From: MTP4 sp052056915
GTDB taxonomy: Archaea; Halobacteriota; Methanosarcinia; Methanosarcinales; Methanosarcinaceae
DNA: 64,000 nucleotides
Assembly: GCF_052056915.1 (NCBI RefSeq)
Contig: NZ_CP195119.1
Coordinates: 2,666,001 to 2,730,000 of the forward strand
Reading direction: 5' to 3'
The stretch's first letter is position 1; the number at the start of each line of letters is the position of its first letter. Below are positions 35,863 to 45,117 of this stretch, one piece after another. The position numbers and the translations under genes are program-made. Under the pieces are notes generated by a model. That model searched no databases and was not told the DNA's origin. It saw only the letters and a list, made by a program, of their open reading frames with translations.

Positions 35863-36679
35863 TTTTAAAAACCGGAGCATTCTGCTGGGGGCTTTCATCC
35901 TGGCATTCCTGGTATTCATTGTGCTTTTTGCAGGCATACTTGCCCCGCATGATCCGGAAAAAGTTGATCTTGACCAGAGATTGAAACCCCCCTGTTCCGA
36001 ATACCCTTTCGGGACCGACCACCTGGGCAGGTGTGTTTTTAGCAGGGTACTCTTCGGGACCCGGGTCTCCTTATTTATCGGAGTTGTGGTTGTGTTCTCC
36101 TCCCTTTTGGTAGGAATTGGGGTGGGCACAGTTTCGGGTTATTGCGGCGGGCTTATTGATGAGTTCTTAATGCGGCTGGTTGACGGTTTCCTGGCTTTTC
36201 CGAGTATGTTCCTGGCCCTTGCAATCGCAGGGCTCTTCGGAGGCGGGCTTGGAAATCTGATTATTGCTCTTGTCCTGGTGGAGTGGACAGCTTATGCAAG
36301 AGTGGTCAGGGGTTCGGTTCTGTCAACTAAAAACAGAGAATTCGTGTTGGCTGCAAAGGGGCTTGGAGAAAGTGATCTGCATGTAGCTTTCCTTCATATT
36401 CTTCCCAATGTGATTTCTCCGGTCATTGTAATGGCAACTCTCGGGATCGGGTATGTGATCCTTGCCGCAGCTGGCCTGAGTTTCCTGGGCCTTGGAGTGC
36501 AGGCTTCAATTCCCGAATGGGGTTCCATGCTCAACGAAGGCCGCTTTTTTATTCAGACAGCTCCCCACCTTATGATTTTCCCCGGGTGTGCAATAATGAT
36601 CACGGTCCTTGGTTTTAACTTCCTCGGGGACGGACTGCGGGATACGCTGGACCCCAGGTTCAAAAGGAGAATACTATGA
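35852..36679 (+). CDS. nikC: ABC transporter permease, NikC/OppC type
   Basis: A 275-residue permease with the short N-terminal cytoplasmic segment and first helix (GAFILAFLVFIVLFAGILAP) followed by HPFGTDHLGRC-like YPFGTDHLGRCVFSRVLFG, the hallmark of OppC/NikC. The EAA loop is FVLAAKGLGESDLHVAFLHILPNV. Its start lies inside the end of nikB and its stop overlaps the start of the nikD gene, so the genes form one operon. It partners NikB. Confidence 0.9.
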   Translation: MKPDFKNRSILLGAFILAFLVFIVLFAGILAPHDPEKVDLDQRLKPPCSEYPFGTDHLGRCVFSRVLFGTRVSLFIGVVVVFSSLLVGIGVGTVSGYCGGLIDEFLMRLVDGFLAFPSMFLALAIAGLFGGGLGNLIIALVLVEWTAYARVVRGSVLSTKNREFVLAAKGLGESDLHVAFLHILPNVISPVIVMATLGIGYVILAAAGLSFLGLGVQASIPEWGSMLNEGRFFIQTAPHLMIFPGCAIMITVLGFNFLGDGLRDTLDPRFKRRIL

Positions 36680-37746
36680 ACACCAAAAGTCCTGTGCCCT
36701 CGGTACCTGTGCCCTCTGCATCTGCCTTTCTTCCCGGAGACCCCTCTATCTCAAAAGAGGGGATTCCCCTGCTTGATATCAAAGATCTCAAGGTAAGCTT
36801 CCCGGACGAAAACGGGACTGTAAAACCCATTTACAGGGTTGACCTGACGGTAAAGGCTAATGAAACCCTGGGGCTTATTGGGGAATCAGGGTCCGGAAAA
36901 TCGATACTTGGACTGTCTATACTCCGGCTCCTACCCGGGGATGCCGAAGTGGGTGGGAAAATCCTGTTTAAAGGGCAGGACCTTCTCTCTATGCCCTCCA
37001 CCGAACTCCGTAAAATCAGGGGTCGTGAAATAGGGATGGTCTTCCAGAATCCTGCTGCATCCCTTGATCCCATTTTCACTGTGGGGGGTCAGCTCTCGGA
37101 AGCTACCCGGGTCCACTTTGCATTTGATAAAAATGCTGTGAAAGCCAGGGTTCTGGGGTTGTTGGATCGGGTCAGTATCAAGGATCCTGCTCTGCGTTTC
37201 GGGCAGTATCCCCACGAGTTAAGCGGGGGGATGAAACAGAGGGTCATGATTGCAACGGGAATTGCTTCCGAACCTTCGCTTATCATAGCCGATGAACCCA
37301 CCCGGGGCCTTGATGTAACAGTCAAGCGCAGAATCATCTCTCTGATGCAAAAGATCTCCCGGGATACGGCAATGCTTTTGGTTACCCATGACCTGGAGGT
37401 TGCAGAACAGCTCTGTGACAGGGTTGCGGTGATGTATGCCGGTGAAATCGTTGAAATTGCAGGATGTGAGGAGTTTTTCAAAGCTCCCCTGCATCCTTTT
37501 TCGGAAGGGCTTCTCAATTCCCTTCCTTCAAGAGGCATGCATGCAATCCCGGGAACGAGTCCTTCACTTATTGATCTCCCTTCAGGGTGCAGGTTTTATC
37601 CGAGATGCAGGTACTCCATGGATATCTGCAGAACACGGCATCCTGAACTTGTACCCGTGGATAATGCCGTGGATGGTGCCGTTAATGGGGATATGAACGC
37701 TTTTTTTGATGCTGGGCGGCTTGTGAGGTGTTTTTTGTATGCTTGA
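36676..37746 (+). CDS. nikD: ABC transporter ATPase, NikD/OppD type
   Basis: A 356-residue ATPase. Walker A is GLIGESGSGKS (about residues 56-66), the Q-loop is MVFQNPAASLDPI, the signature is LSGGMKQRVMIA, Walker B is LIIADEPTRGLDVT, and the C-terminal oligopeptide/nickel domain has the Cys cluster CRFYPRCRYSMDICRTRHPEL, which in relatives binds a [4Fe-4S] cluster. An unusual Pro/Ser-rich N-terminal arm of about 30 residues precedes the domain. The start overlaps the nikC stop by four bases. Confidence 0.9.
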   Translation: MNTKSPVPSVPVPSASAFLPGDPSISKEGIPLLDIKDLKVSFPDENGTVKPIYRVDLTVKANETLGLIGESGSGKSILGLSILRLLPGDAEVGGKILFKGQDLLSMPSTELRKIRGREIGMVFQNPAASLDPIFTVGGQLSEATRVHFAFDKNAVKARVLGLLDRVSIKDPALRFGQYPHELSGGMKQRVMIATGIASEPSLIIADEPTRGLDVTVKRRIISLMQKISRDTAMLLVTHDLEVAEQLCDRVAVMYAGEIVEIAGCEEFFKAPLHPFSEGLLNSLPSRGMHAIPGTSPSLIDLPSGCRFYPRCRYSMDICRTRHPELVPVDNAVDGAVNGDMNAFFDAGRLVRCFLYA

Positions 37747-38758
37747 GGTCCGAGATCTTAATAAATATTTTTTATCGGGTGTGTTCAAAAAGCACTGCAC
37801 AAGAGCTGTAGATAATGTTTCCTTCCAGATTCGGGACGGACAGATCCTTGGGCTTGTAGGAGAAAGCGGGTCAGGGAAGACTACGGTAGGGAAATGTATT
37901 CTGCGTTTTGCTGAAGCAACTTCAGGGAGTGTTGTGTTTGACGGGGTTAACCTGCTGGCCCTGGACAAAAAGACTTTTTTAAAGCTGAGGCCGCGTATTC
38001 AGATGATTTTTCAGGACCCTTTCGCGTCTCTTGACCCGAGAATGAGAATAGGGGAAAGCATTGGCGAAGCCCTTAAAATTCAAGGTTTCGGTAGTGCAGA
38101 AATCAGCAGGGAAGTTTCAGTTCTCCTCCCGAAAGTCGGGCTTGGCCCTGAACATGTAAACCGTTATCCCCACCAACTGAGCGGGGGACAGAACCAGAGG
38201 GTTGCACTGGCAAGGGCTTTGGCCATGAAACCACAGCTTATAATTGCGGATGAAATGACTGCATCGCTTGATGTTTCGGTACAGGCCCAAATCCTTTCCC
38301 TGATTCTGGCATTGAAAAAGGAGTTTTCTTTAAGCATGCTTTTTATTTCCCATGACCTTGGGGTTGTCAGGCATATGTGCGATCGGGTCGCTGTGATGTA
38401 TTCTGGACAGATCCTGGAAATGGGGGCCGTGGATGAAGTCTTTGCCCGGCCGCTGCATCCTTATACCCGGGAACTCCTGGCAGATAAAATTCAGGAACGA
38501 GACGGCATGGGCCTTAAATCCTCCGGAAGGGTGGTCGGGAATGCATCCGCAGAAATTTCCGGAAAGCTGCCTCAATGTCCGATTTTTGAATTAGAATCGG
38601 GGGTGGTCCCTGATTTTGAAAGGTGTGTTTTTTATACCGAATGTCCCCATGCTTCCCTGGAGTGTAGGGATGGCAGACCTAAAATGATTCAAATTGGGGC
38701 GGATCATTTCGTCAGGTGCATCAGGTCACTCCGTGCAGGAGGTAAAGTGGAAAAATAA
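37739..38758 (+). CDS. nikE: ABC transporter ATPase, NikE/OppF type
   Basis: A 339-residue second ATPase. Walker A is GLVGESGSGKTT (about 40-51), the signature is LSGGQNQRVALARAL, Walker B is LIIADEMTASLDVS, and the switch His lies in FISHDLGVVRHM. The C-terminal domain also has a Cys set (CPIFELESGVVPDFERC, YTECPHASLECRDG). It overlaps nikD by eight bases and closes the transporter operon. No terminator hairpin is obvious after it. Confidence 0.9.
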   Translation: MLEVRDLNKYFLSGVFKKHCTRAVDNVSFQIRDGQILGLVGESGSGKTTVGKCILRFAEATSGSVVFDGVNLLALDKKTFLKLRPRIQMIFQDPFASLDPRMRIGESIGEALKIQGFGSAEISREVSVLLPKVGLGPEHVNRYPHQLSGGQNQRVALARALAMKPQLIIADEMTASLDVSVQAQILSLILALKKEFSLSMLFISHDLGVVRHMCDRVAVMYSGQILEMGAVDEVFARPLHPYTRELLADKIQERDGMGLKSSGRVVGNASAEISGKLPQCPIFELESGVVPDFERCVFYTECPHASLECRDGRPKMIQIGADHFVRCIRSLRAGGKVEK

Positions 38759-38888
38759 CACGGGAAACAACCTGTGTGTTTATGTTGCAATTCTTCATCT
38801 TTTTACTCAAGTTCTCCTATTTTCGGGGGCGATCTTAATGTTTTTTTATTTTTTATAAGTAGTAATGAAAAAGCTTTACTGTAATTGG

Positions 38889-39030
38889 GTAAATAAATAT
38901 GGCCTGTTAAGTTCCAATCATTATTACTTTAAATCAAGTAAATAAATTCAGTCTGTTAAGTTCCAATCATTGTTACTTTAAATTAAGTAAATAAATTCAG
39001 TCTGTTAAGTTCCAATCATTATTGCTTTTT
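38889..39030. repeat. 49-bp tandem repeat, three copies
   Basis: GTAAATAAATTCAGTCTGTT begins units at 38889, 38938 and 38987, exactly 49 bp apart, the last incomplete. Each copy includes an AT-rich TATA-like run and TTCCAATCATTATTACTTT. They end about 30 bp before the next gene, so each unit could carry a promoter or regulator site. Confidence 0.85.
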
Positions 39031-39060
39031 CAGTTCTGAATTGAAGAGAGGCTGCTAAAA

Positions 39061-41127
39061 ATGAGGGTTAGATCGATCGCATGCAGAATCATATCTGTGC
39101 TCCTCCTGGGAGTTTTCATCACGGGTTGTGCCCTGGCTGAAACGGATGACAAGTGGAGTTATTCACAGGAGATAGTTGTAACGGAAAATGCCGGAAAAGA
39201 CCTGACTAGTTATCAGGTGCCTGTCCGCCTGGATTCTTCAAATTTCGATTTCTCGAAGGCAAATGCCGACGGGTCGGATCTTCGCTTCCTGCTTGGAAGT
39301 ACCAGGCTTGATTACTGGGTCGAAACCTGGGATCCGAAAGGCGGGGAAGCCACAGTCTGGGTCAAGGTTCCTTTCCTGCCTGCAAACGGGGATCGGAAGG
39401 TCATGATGAAGTATGGATATCCCGAAGCAAGGGCCGAGAGCAACGGGGTGGATACGTTCATCTTTTTTGACGATTTTACGGGGACCAGCCTCCGAAGCAT
39501 TGACTGGAAATACGAAGATTCCGGGGGTGGTTTTGTCGATGTCCAGGGCGGGATCTGTAAGGTCGCTGCCCCGAAAGTTCATGCCAGAGACTTCGCCCTG
39601 GTCTATTCCAAAGATAGTTTTGATATCAACACGGCATTCGTGGCAAAGCGGATGAAGGTGACCACAGGGGACGATGAAAGAGGACCTGTCCTGCGGCAGG
39701 GTTTTATTGACCAGATCGACAACGCAAGAAACGAGATCAAGCATGAGACCGAACTTGCCAACGAGACCCGGGTGCGCTGGGAACTGACTGCCCGGAAAGA
39801 GCGGTTCCGTTCCTTTGACCTGACCAACGTCCGGGCCTCGGAAGGGGACTGGTATATCTCGGAGATTGCCTGGTACGAGGTAGATGATGATAACCGCAGT
39901 GTTGCCTGGTTCAGGGACGGTGTAAGGGATACCAGGATGGATTATACTTCCGAAGAGTTTGTCACAAACCTCCCTATGCACATCTATCTTTATGCGGCTT
40001 CTTACCCGGATGCTTCGGAAAACACCGGGTATATGGCTGTGGACTATGTTTTTATCCGCAAGTTTGTCGGACCGGAAGAACCTTCCGTGCAGGTAACCCC
40101 GGCTCCTGCCGAAGAGGCAGCTCCTGTTGAAGAGGTCTCCGGACCTGAGGCTGTGGAAGTTCCTGTTGAAGAGGTGGAAGTTCCTATTGAAGATGTTTCG
40201 GAGCCTGAAAACGTAAGTGAAGAACCGGAAGAAGATGTAGAAGAGGAAGAGGTAGAAGCTGTTCCCGTAGTTTCCTTCCCGGAATACAGTGTGGGAATCT
40301 CCGGAATCCGGCTGTCTTCTCCCTATTCCCCCCACTTCCCTGCACTCGTAAGGGAACTCGAAATTTCCGGAATCGACACGATTTTCCTCAGTGTTGACTC
40401 CACAGACGTCTGGCAGTACGAGCGTTTCGTTAAATCTGCTCACGAAGAAGGGTTTGAGGTGCATGCGGTGCTTCTGGAAGATACGGGATGTACCGGAGCC
40501 TGGGACCTGAACACTTCCAGCGAGGCGATAGATGAGGTCCTTGACTACAACAGTAAATCCCTTGCCGCTTTTGACGGGATCAACATCTATATGGAACCGT
40601 CCTCTGCCCCGACTTCCAATGAGGGCTGCCTGGATTACGCAAGCATTATTGGGGCTACCCGTGAGGGTGCCGGAGCGAATCTAACTCTCTCCGCAAGCCT
40701 CCCGGCCCGCTATAACGCTTCCACCATTGAGGATATTGCACCCATGGTTGATTTCTTTGTGGTCCGGGCTTATGGCAGAGGTGACGAAGACCTGAATGAA
40801 GCTTCTCTCATAGTGGATGCCGTTGCCCTGCAGATGGGTGAAATCAGGGGCGCAGGTTCAAAGGGAATCATAGAAATCAGGGCTGAAGACGGGTTCGAAG
40901 ATAAGATGACCGTACAGGAATGTTTTGCATCCCTGGCGGAATATTATTCCGGAGACCCTGCTTTCCTTGGAGTTACAATCTCCAGCTATGAAACCTATAA
41001 GGACCTCCCGAAAGTAGCAGAGGAACCCGATGAGAAACCTGGAACCGGAGTGCCCGGCTTCGGGATAGTTTCCGGGCTTCTTGCAGGTCTGGGAGCCATC
41101 GCTCTCCTGAAAAAGAGCAGAATGTGA
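39061..41127 (+). CDS. Secreted DUF2341 protein with C-terminal sugar-binding or hydrolase-like domain
   Basis: A 688-residue surface protein. The signal region is IISVLLLGVFITGCALA with a lipobox-like TGC. DUF2341 (about residues 35-190, WSYSQEIVVTENAGKDLTSYQ to MMKYGYPEA) is followed by a jelly-roll-like region and a long acidic Pro/Val/Glu repeat linker (PVEEVEVPIEDVSEPE). The second domain (about 415-650) looks like an alpha/beta barrel of glycosidase type (GIDTIFLSVDSTD, INIYMEPSSAP, TLSASLPARYN). The tail GVPGFGIVSGLLAGLGAIALL with KKSR fits PGF-CTERM sorting by archaeosortase. The enzymatic activity is not established. Confidence 0.75.
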   Translation: MRVRSIACRIISVLLLGVFITGCALAETDDKWSYSQEIVVTENAGKDLTSYQVPVRLDSSNFDFSKANADGSDLRFLLGSTRLDYWVETWDPKGGEATVWVKVPFLPANGDRKVMMKYGYPEARAESNGVDTFIFFDDFTGTSLRSIDWKYEDSGGGFVDVQGGICKVAAPKVHARDFALVYSKDSFDINTAFVAKRMKVTTGDDERGPVLRQGFIDQIDNARNEIKHETELANETRVRWELTARKERFRSFDLTNVRASEGDWYISEIAWYEVDDDNRSVAWFRDGVRDTRMDYTSEEFVTNLPMHIYLYAASYPDASENTGYMAVDYVFIRKFVGPEEPSVQVTPAPAEEAAPVEEVSGPEAVEVPVEEVEVPIEDVSEPENVSEEPEEDVEEEEVEAVPVVSFPEYSVGISGIRLSSPYSPHFPALVRELEISGIDTIFLSVDSTDVWQYERFVKSAHEEGFEVHAVLLEDTGCTGAWDLNTSSEAIDEVLDYNSKSLAAFDGINIYMEPSSAPTSNEGCLDYASIIGATREGAGANLTLSASLPARYNASTIEDIAPMVDFFVVRAYGRGDEDLNEASLIVDAVALQMGEIRGAGSKGIIEIRAEDGFEDKMTVQECFASLAEYYSGDPAFLGVTISSYETYKDLPKVAEEPDEKPGTGVPGFGIVSGLLAGLGAIALLKKSRM

Positions 41128-41143
41128 AAAACAGAGCTTGAGG

Positions 41144-41199
41144 CAAGAAACATTTTGAAGCAGGAAACATTTTGAAGCAGGAAACATTTTGAAGCAGGA
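41144..41199. repeat. 17-bp tandem repeat, three copies
   Basis: CAGGAAACATTTTGAAG starts at 41161 and 41178, preceded by a variant copy from 41144 and followed by the first bases of a fourth at 41195. It follows the stop codon of the DUF2341 gene. Confidence 0.8.
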
Positions 41200-41618
41200 A
41201 TTGAATCTCAATTCCTTTTAAACTTCTTTCCTTCTTTTCTTTTCCTTTTTCTTTTTTATCCAGTTTTTCTTTTTCTAATCAACTTCTTTTCTGTTTTTCT
41301 TTTTCTCTTTAACATGAAAGTAATGTGACGTAAAAGTACTTTCGTTTGTTTGAGCCTGTTATTCGAAAGATTTCATGTACGTTTTTTATGTTTTTTATCC
41401 GAACTCTTTTTATATCTTTTTCACTTCTCCCGTTATCTTTTTGCCTTCTTCCTTTTTTCCCTCTTTTACTGGAGCTTTTGTGTTTTGTTTATATAGTTTT
41501 CTGGCACCTCTTTTTTCCATAAGTATTGTATAATTATTTTTTATATACAATTTATTAAAACGAAATCTATATAATCACCTTTATACAATTTTTATGATGG
41601 AATTCTTGGGAATATATT
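41200..41618. other. Spacer with promoter of the PKD protein gene
   Basis: Pyrimidine-rich at the left, where it probably holds a T-rich terminator, then AT-rich with TATA-like TTTTTATATACAATTTATT at about 41538-41556. No gene is seen. Confidence 0.45.
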
Positions 41619-43523
41619 TTGGTGGGAATTCTATCGCAAAAGCGATTTAAAGGGGGTATATCCATAAAAGAAACTAATATTCTTTATTCGTCGTTAGCTC
41701 TACTTTTAGCACTGATGCTTTCAGGTAGTGCCGTAGCGCAGCTTGAAGAACCAATTATTCCTGATTTTGCAGCAGATCCTATTTCGGGGCCTGCACCTCT
41801 AACCGTGAATTTCACGGATGAAACTGATTATGGACCCGATTTTGACCCGGATGTTATGGATGTTTCATTTTTATGGGATTTCGGGGATAACAATACTGAA
41901 GAGGGAGAAGAGTTTGCCGAAGTTTCTCATGTCTATGAGGACGAAGGTCTCTATACTGTGGCCCTCAACGTGACCATTATCGAGAATGGGACGGAAATAG
42001 CTAATGGGTCAGTTCTCAAGGACGAGTATATCGAAGTCCTTGCCGCGCCCGTAGATGATGGCTATCCGGTTGTCAATTTCACTGCCGAGCCACTTTCGGG
42101 AAATGCATCGTTAAATGTTACTTTCACGGACCTTTCGGATTTCGGGCCTGATTTTGACCCTGACACCATGAATATTTCATTTTTATGGGATTTCGGGGAT
42201 AACCAGACTGAAGAGGGGGAAGAGTTTGCCGAAGTTTCTCATGTCTATGAGGACGAAGGTCTTTACACTGTGACCCTCAACGTGACCGTTACCGAGAATG
42301 GGGCGGAAGTGGCTAACGGGTCCGCTACAAAAGAAGATTATATTGAAGTCCTTGCCGCGCTCGTAGAGGATGACTATCCGCTTGTCAATTTCACTGCTGA
42401 CCCGCTTTCTGGAGATGCACCGTTAACCGTTAATTTCACAGACCTTTCGGATTTCGGGCCTGATTTTGATCCTGAAACCGCGAATTTAACGCGCTTCTGG
42501 GAGTTTGGGGACGGGAACAATTTCACTTCAACAGAGGCTACGGGGGCTTATACTTACGAGGACCCCGGGATATATAACGTGACCCTGACTCTCTTCTATG
42601 TGGAAGATAACGACACTCTAAACAGGTCTCTCACAAAAGAGGCTTATATCGAAGTTCTTGAAGGGGAACCTTCCCCTGTAGAAGAATACCCGAAACTCGA
42701 TTTTATCGGCGAACCCAGGGCAGGGGTTGCACCCCTGAGTGTTAATTTCACTCCCATTGTGGACCTTGGTCCTGACTTTGATCCGGTTAACATGACCGTT
42801 GAAGGGCTCTGGGAATTTGGGGACGGCTCCAATTCAACGGAGATGAACGTAACTCATGTCTACGAAACTCCAGGGGTTTATGACGTAACGGCAACCATCA
42901 ACATTATCGAGGACGGCAACACGACAGCCACAGAGTCCATTACAAAGGAACAATACATAAAGGTCTTTGATTCGGATGCCAAGGGCATTATGCTCTCCCC
43001 TGGCTGGAACTTCATCTCGGTGCCTTACGTTCTCAATAATTCAAGTGTTGATTTCCTGTTTGCTGATGTGGAATATGAGAGCATAATCTATTACGATGCA
43101 GCGTCTGAAATCTGGCTGGACGTGGAAGAACTGGAGCCTTTAAAGGGGTATATGGTCTATGCGCTTGATTTCGGGATGATCCCTCTTGACAAACTTGCAA
43201 AGGTCGAAGACCCTATTCCCGGTGTTCCCGGTGCCAGCGTCCCGATCTACGAAGGCTGGAATGCCATCGGGTTTACGGATTCCACCGAGTCCCTATCTGC
43301 CGAATTTACCCTGGAGATTATTAATGATTCCTACTTTGAGGTAGTTGGGCCATTGAACCAGGCAACTCTCACATACGCTTACATCGGAAGAAACGGCTAC
43401 GAAGGTGAAATCGGAGCTTCCGATGACAAATATGTGGGTACGGACATCTTCTTGATGGAACCTTACGAGGGCTACTGGATCCTTGCAACTGAGAACACTA
43501 CCCTGTATGCAGTGGGATGGTAA
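41619..43523 (+). CDS. Secreted PKD-repeat surface protein
   Basis: A 634-residue protein with four PKD-type beta domains (about residues 45-140, 150-245, 255-345 and 355-445), each with a FWDFGDG-type core such as FLWDFGDNNTEEGEEF, then a C-terminal domain (about 460-634) opening with MLSPGWNFISVPY, common in methanogen surface proteins. A signal segment (SSLALLLALMLSGSAVA) precedes the repeats. The start is uncertain: TTG 41619 has no ribosome site, whereas AAGGGGGT (41650-41656) stands about seven bases before an in-frame ATA at 41664. Many N-x-S/T sites fit a glycosylated surface protein. Confidence 0.85.
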   Translation: MVGILSQKRFKGGISIKETNILYSSLALLLALMLSGSAVAQLEEPIIPDFAADPISGPAPLTVNFTDETDYGPDFDPDVMDVSFLWDFGDNNTEEGEEFAEVSHVYEDEGLYTVALNVTIIENGTEIANGSVLKDEYIEVLAAPVDDGYPVVNFTAEPLSGNASLNVTFTDLSDFGPDFDPDTMNISFLWDFGDNQTEEGEEFAEVSHVYEDEGLYTVTLNVTVTENGAEVANGSATKEDYIEVLAALVEDDYPLVNFTADPLSGDAPLTVNFTDLSDFGPDFDPETANLTRFWEFGDGNNFTSTEATGAYTYEDPGIYNVTLTLFYVEDNDTLNRSLTKEAYIEVLEGEPSPVEEYPKLDFIGEPRAGVAPLSVNFTPIVDLGPDFDPVNMTVEGLWEFGDGSNSTEMNVTHVYETPGVYDVTATINIIEDGNTTATESITKEQYIKVFDSDAKGIMLSPGWNFISVPYVLNNSSVDFLFADVEYESIIYYDAASEIWLDVEELEPLKGYMVYALDFGMIPLDKLAKVEDPIPGVPGASVPIYEGWNAIGFTDSTESLSAEFTLEIINDSYFEVVGPLNQATLTYAYIGRNGYEGEIGASDDKYVGTDIFLMEPYEGYWILATENTTLYAVGW

Positions 43524-44060
43524 CCCGAGGTGTGCATGAAAAAGCAAGTGCAGTAAGAAAGTAAAATAAGAACGTGAAATAAGCAAGTGTGGTAAACAAG
43601 TTCGATATGAATGTGAAATAAGAAATCGACAGAAACGCTGAGATAAACTCGATCCTTGAGATGGGTATGGGGTGCCTGTTCTGTCAGGGGGAGGTTGACC
43701 CTTTACCTTTTATTTTTGGGGTGTATGATGCCTGTATCAGGAATCGTATCAGGAATTAGAAGGTCGAATGCCTTTACGCTTTAACATAGCGTTTCAACAT
43801 TCTCTGAGGTTTTATTTGATAATTAATATATTTAAAAATATTAGATATATATAATATCTATCTAATACCTAAACTGCAGGTCCTTTGCATCTTCGCTGCT
43901 TTACCGGTAAGTAATTGTTTACGATTTCCGGTTTCCTGGATTTGTCGGCAGGACCAAAAATGAGGTCTCTTTCATGCGAAAGGGAGCTTGAACATAGTAG
44001 TGGGCCTTTTAAATGGGAATGCGAACTGCAGACTTACGGCCACAGCCGGAGCGAAGCAGG
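43524..44060. other. Spacer before the acidic surface protein gene
   Basis: No credible gene. A TATA-like AATATATTTAAAAATATTAG occurs at about 43825-43844, followed by a partly palindromic GATATATATAATATC at 43846-43860. One may be the promoter for the next gene. Confidence 0.45.
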
Positions 44061-44168
44061 ATGTCTGTGAATATGTCTGTGAATATGTCTGTGAATATGT
44101 CTGTGAATATGTCTGTGAATATGTCTGTGAATATGTCTGTGAATATGTCTGTGAATATGTCTGTGAAT
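44061..44168. repeat. 12-bp tandem repeat, nine copies
   Basis: ATGTCTGTGAAT is repeated nine times without a base missing. It ends 50 bases before ATG 44219. Because the unit is a multiple of three, the frame that runs through it (Val-Cys-Glu-Tyr repeated) stays open and joins the next gene in phase. Confidence 0.95.
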
Positions 44169-44218
44169 GTTGCTGTTCCATGGTAATTTATGATACTAAC
44201 AGGAGTTGGGGGGAATTT

Positions 44219-44926
44219 ATGTTAATCAAATATCGAAAGTTCGGAATACTTTCCGTAAGCCTGATGATACTGCTAGCATGTGCGGTGGTCGGGCTGGCTG
44301 CAGATCCTGAGGGGCCTGAGGAAACCGAGAGTCTGCCGGAACTGCCGCTTATCCTGAAAGGTGACCTGGATGTAAATGGGGAACCTGTTGAAGCCGGTTC
44401 TGAGATCGAGGCTTACTATGAAGGTAAATTGATTGCAAAGAGCACTGTTGAAAACGAAGGGGAATATGTTCTCAATCTGAACCTCGCCACTGATGATTAC
44501 GAGAATCTCGGGGAAGTGGAATATTATATTGACGGAAACGCAGCCGACTTGGAGATCCCTGAAAGCGAGGCAGCCGCTATCGCTAACGAAGATGTCCCCG
44601 GTTCGATCGTCGAAATGGATGTCCAGGGTTCGGTTTCTCAGCCCTCAGGATCGTCCGGTGGTTCCGATGGGTCCTCTGACGGGGACAATGAAGGTGGGGC
44701 AGTTGTAATTACAAATGATAACATTTCCGGATCCCCGGTCGAGGAACCTGAAGAAGAGCCTGAATCTGAGGAAAATGTCGATAATGGGCAGGAAGCCGGA
44801 GACGAAGCTGAGACAAAAGCAAGTTCCGAAAGCGCTGACGCAGAGACTACACCTATCTGGGGAGCTCTTGCCCCTGTAGCATTACTCGGGGCTGTCCTGA
44901 TCATCAGAAAAATGAGGGCTAAATAA
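44219..44926 (+). CDS. Acidic, membrane-anchored surface protein
   Basis: About 235 residues from ATG 44219, which has GGAG and a G-run (44202-44213) just upstream. A signal segment (ILSVSLMILLACAVVGLAA) is followed by a beta-rich domain (LPLILKGDLDVNGEPVEAGSEIEAYYEGKL), a Ser/Gly linker (SQPSGSSGGSDGSSDG), a long Glu-rich region, and a C-terminal membrane helix with a basic end (IWGALAPVALLGAVLIIRKMRAK). The frame continues upstream through the 12-bp repeats to 43988, which would add 77 residues with nine Cys-Glu-Tyr-Val units. I think this is untranslated, but it is not excluded. Function unknown. Confidence 0.75.
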   Translation: MLIKYRKFGILSVSLMILLACAVVGLAADPEGPEETESLPELPLILKGDLDVNGEPVEAGSEIEAYYEGKLIAKSTVENEGEYVLNLNLATDDYENLGEVEYYIDGNAADLEIPESEAAAIANEDVPGSIVEMDVQGSVSQPSGSSGGSDGSSDGDNEGGAVVITNDNISGSPVEEPEEEPESEENVDNGQEAGDEAETKASSESADAETTPIWGALAPVALLGAVLIIRKMRAK

Positions 44927-45117
44927 TCCGCTCAGTTTTTAAAGTTTCGACGCGGTTTTCCATATTTCCTTTTTTCTTTATTTCTTTTCTCTTTTTCTTC
45001 AAAAAGGTATCAGTGGCTTAACCACTGTCTAACTGTTTTATTATTTTTATGCTGGGTGATTACTTATACTTTTTTCACCATTTGTTTATGTAGCAATTGT
45101 TACATTATTTGTACTGT

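Noticed and set aside
39238..40464. 408-codon minus-strand frame
   Set aside because: Shadow of the DUF2341 gene; no ribosome site and no domain.
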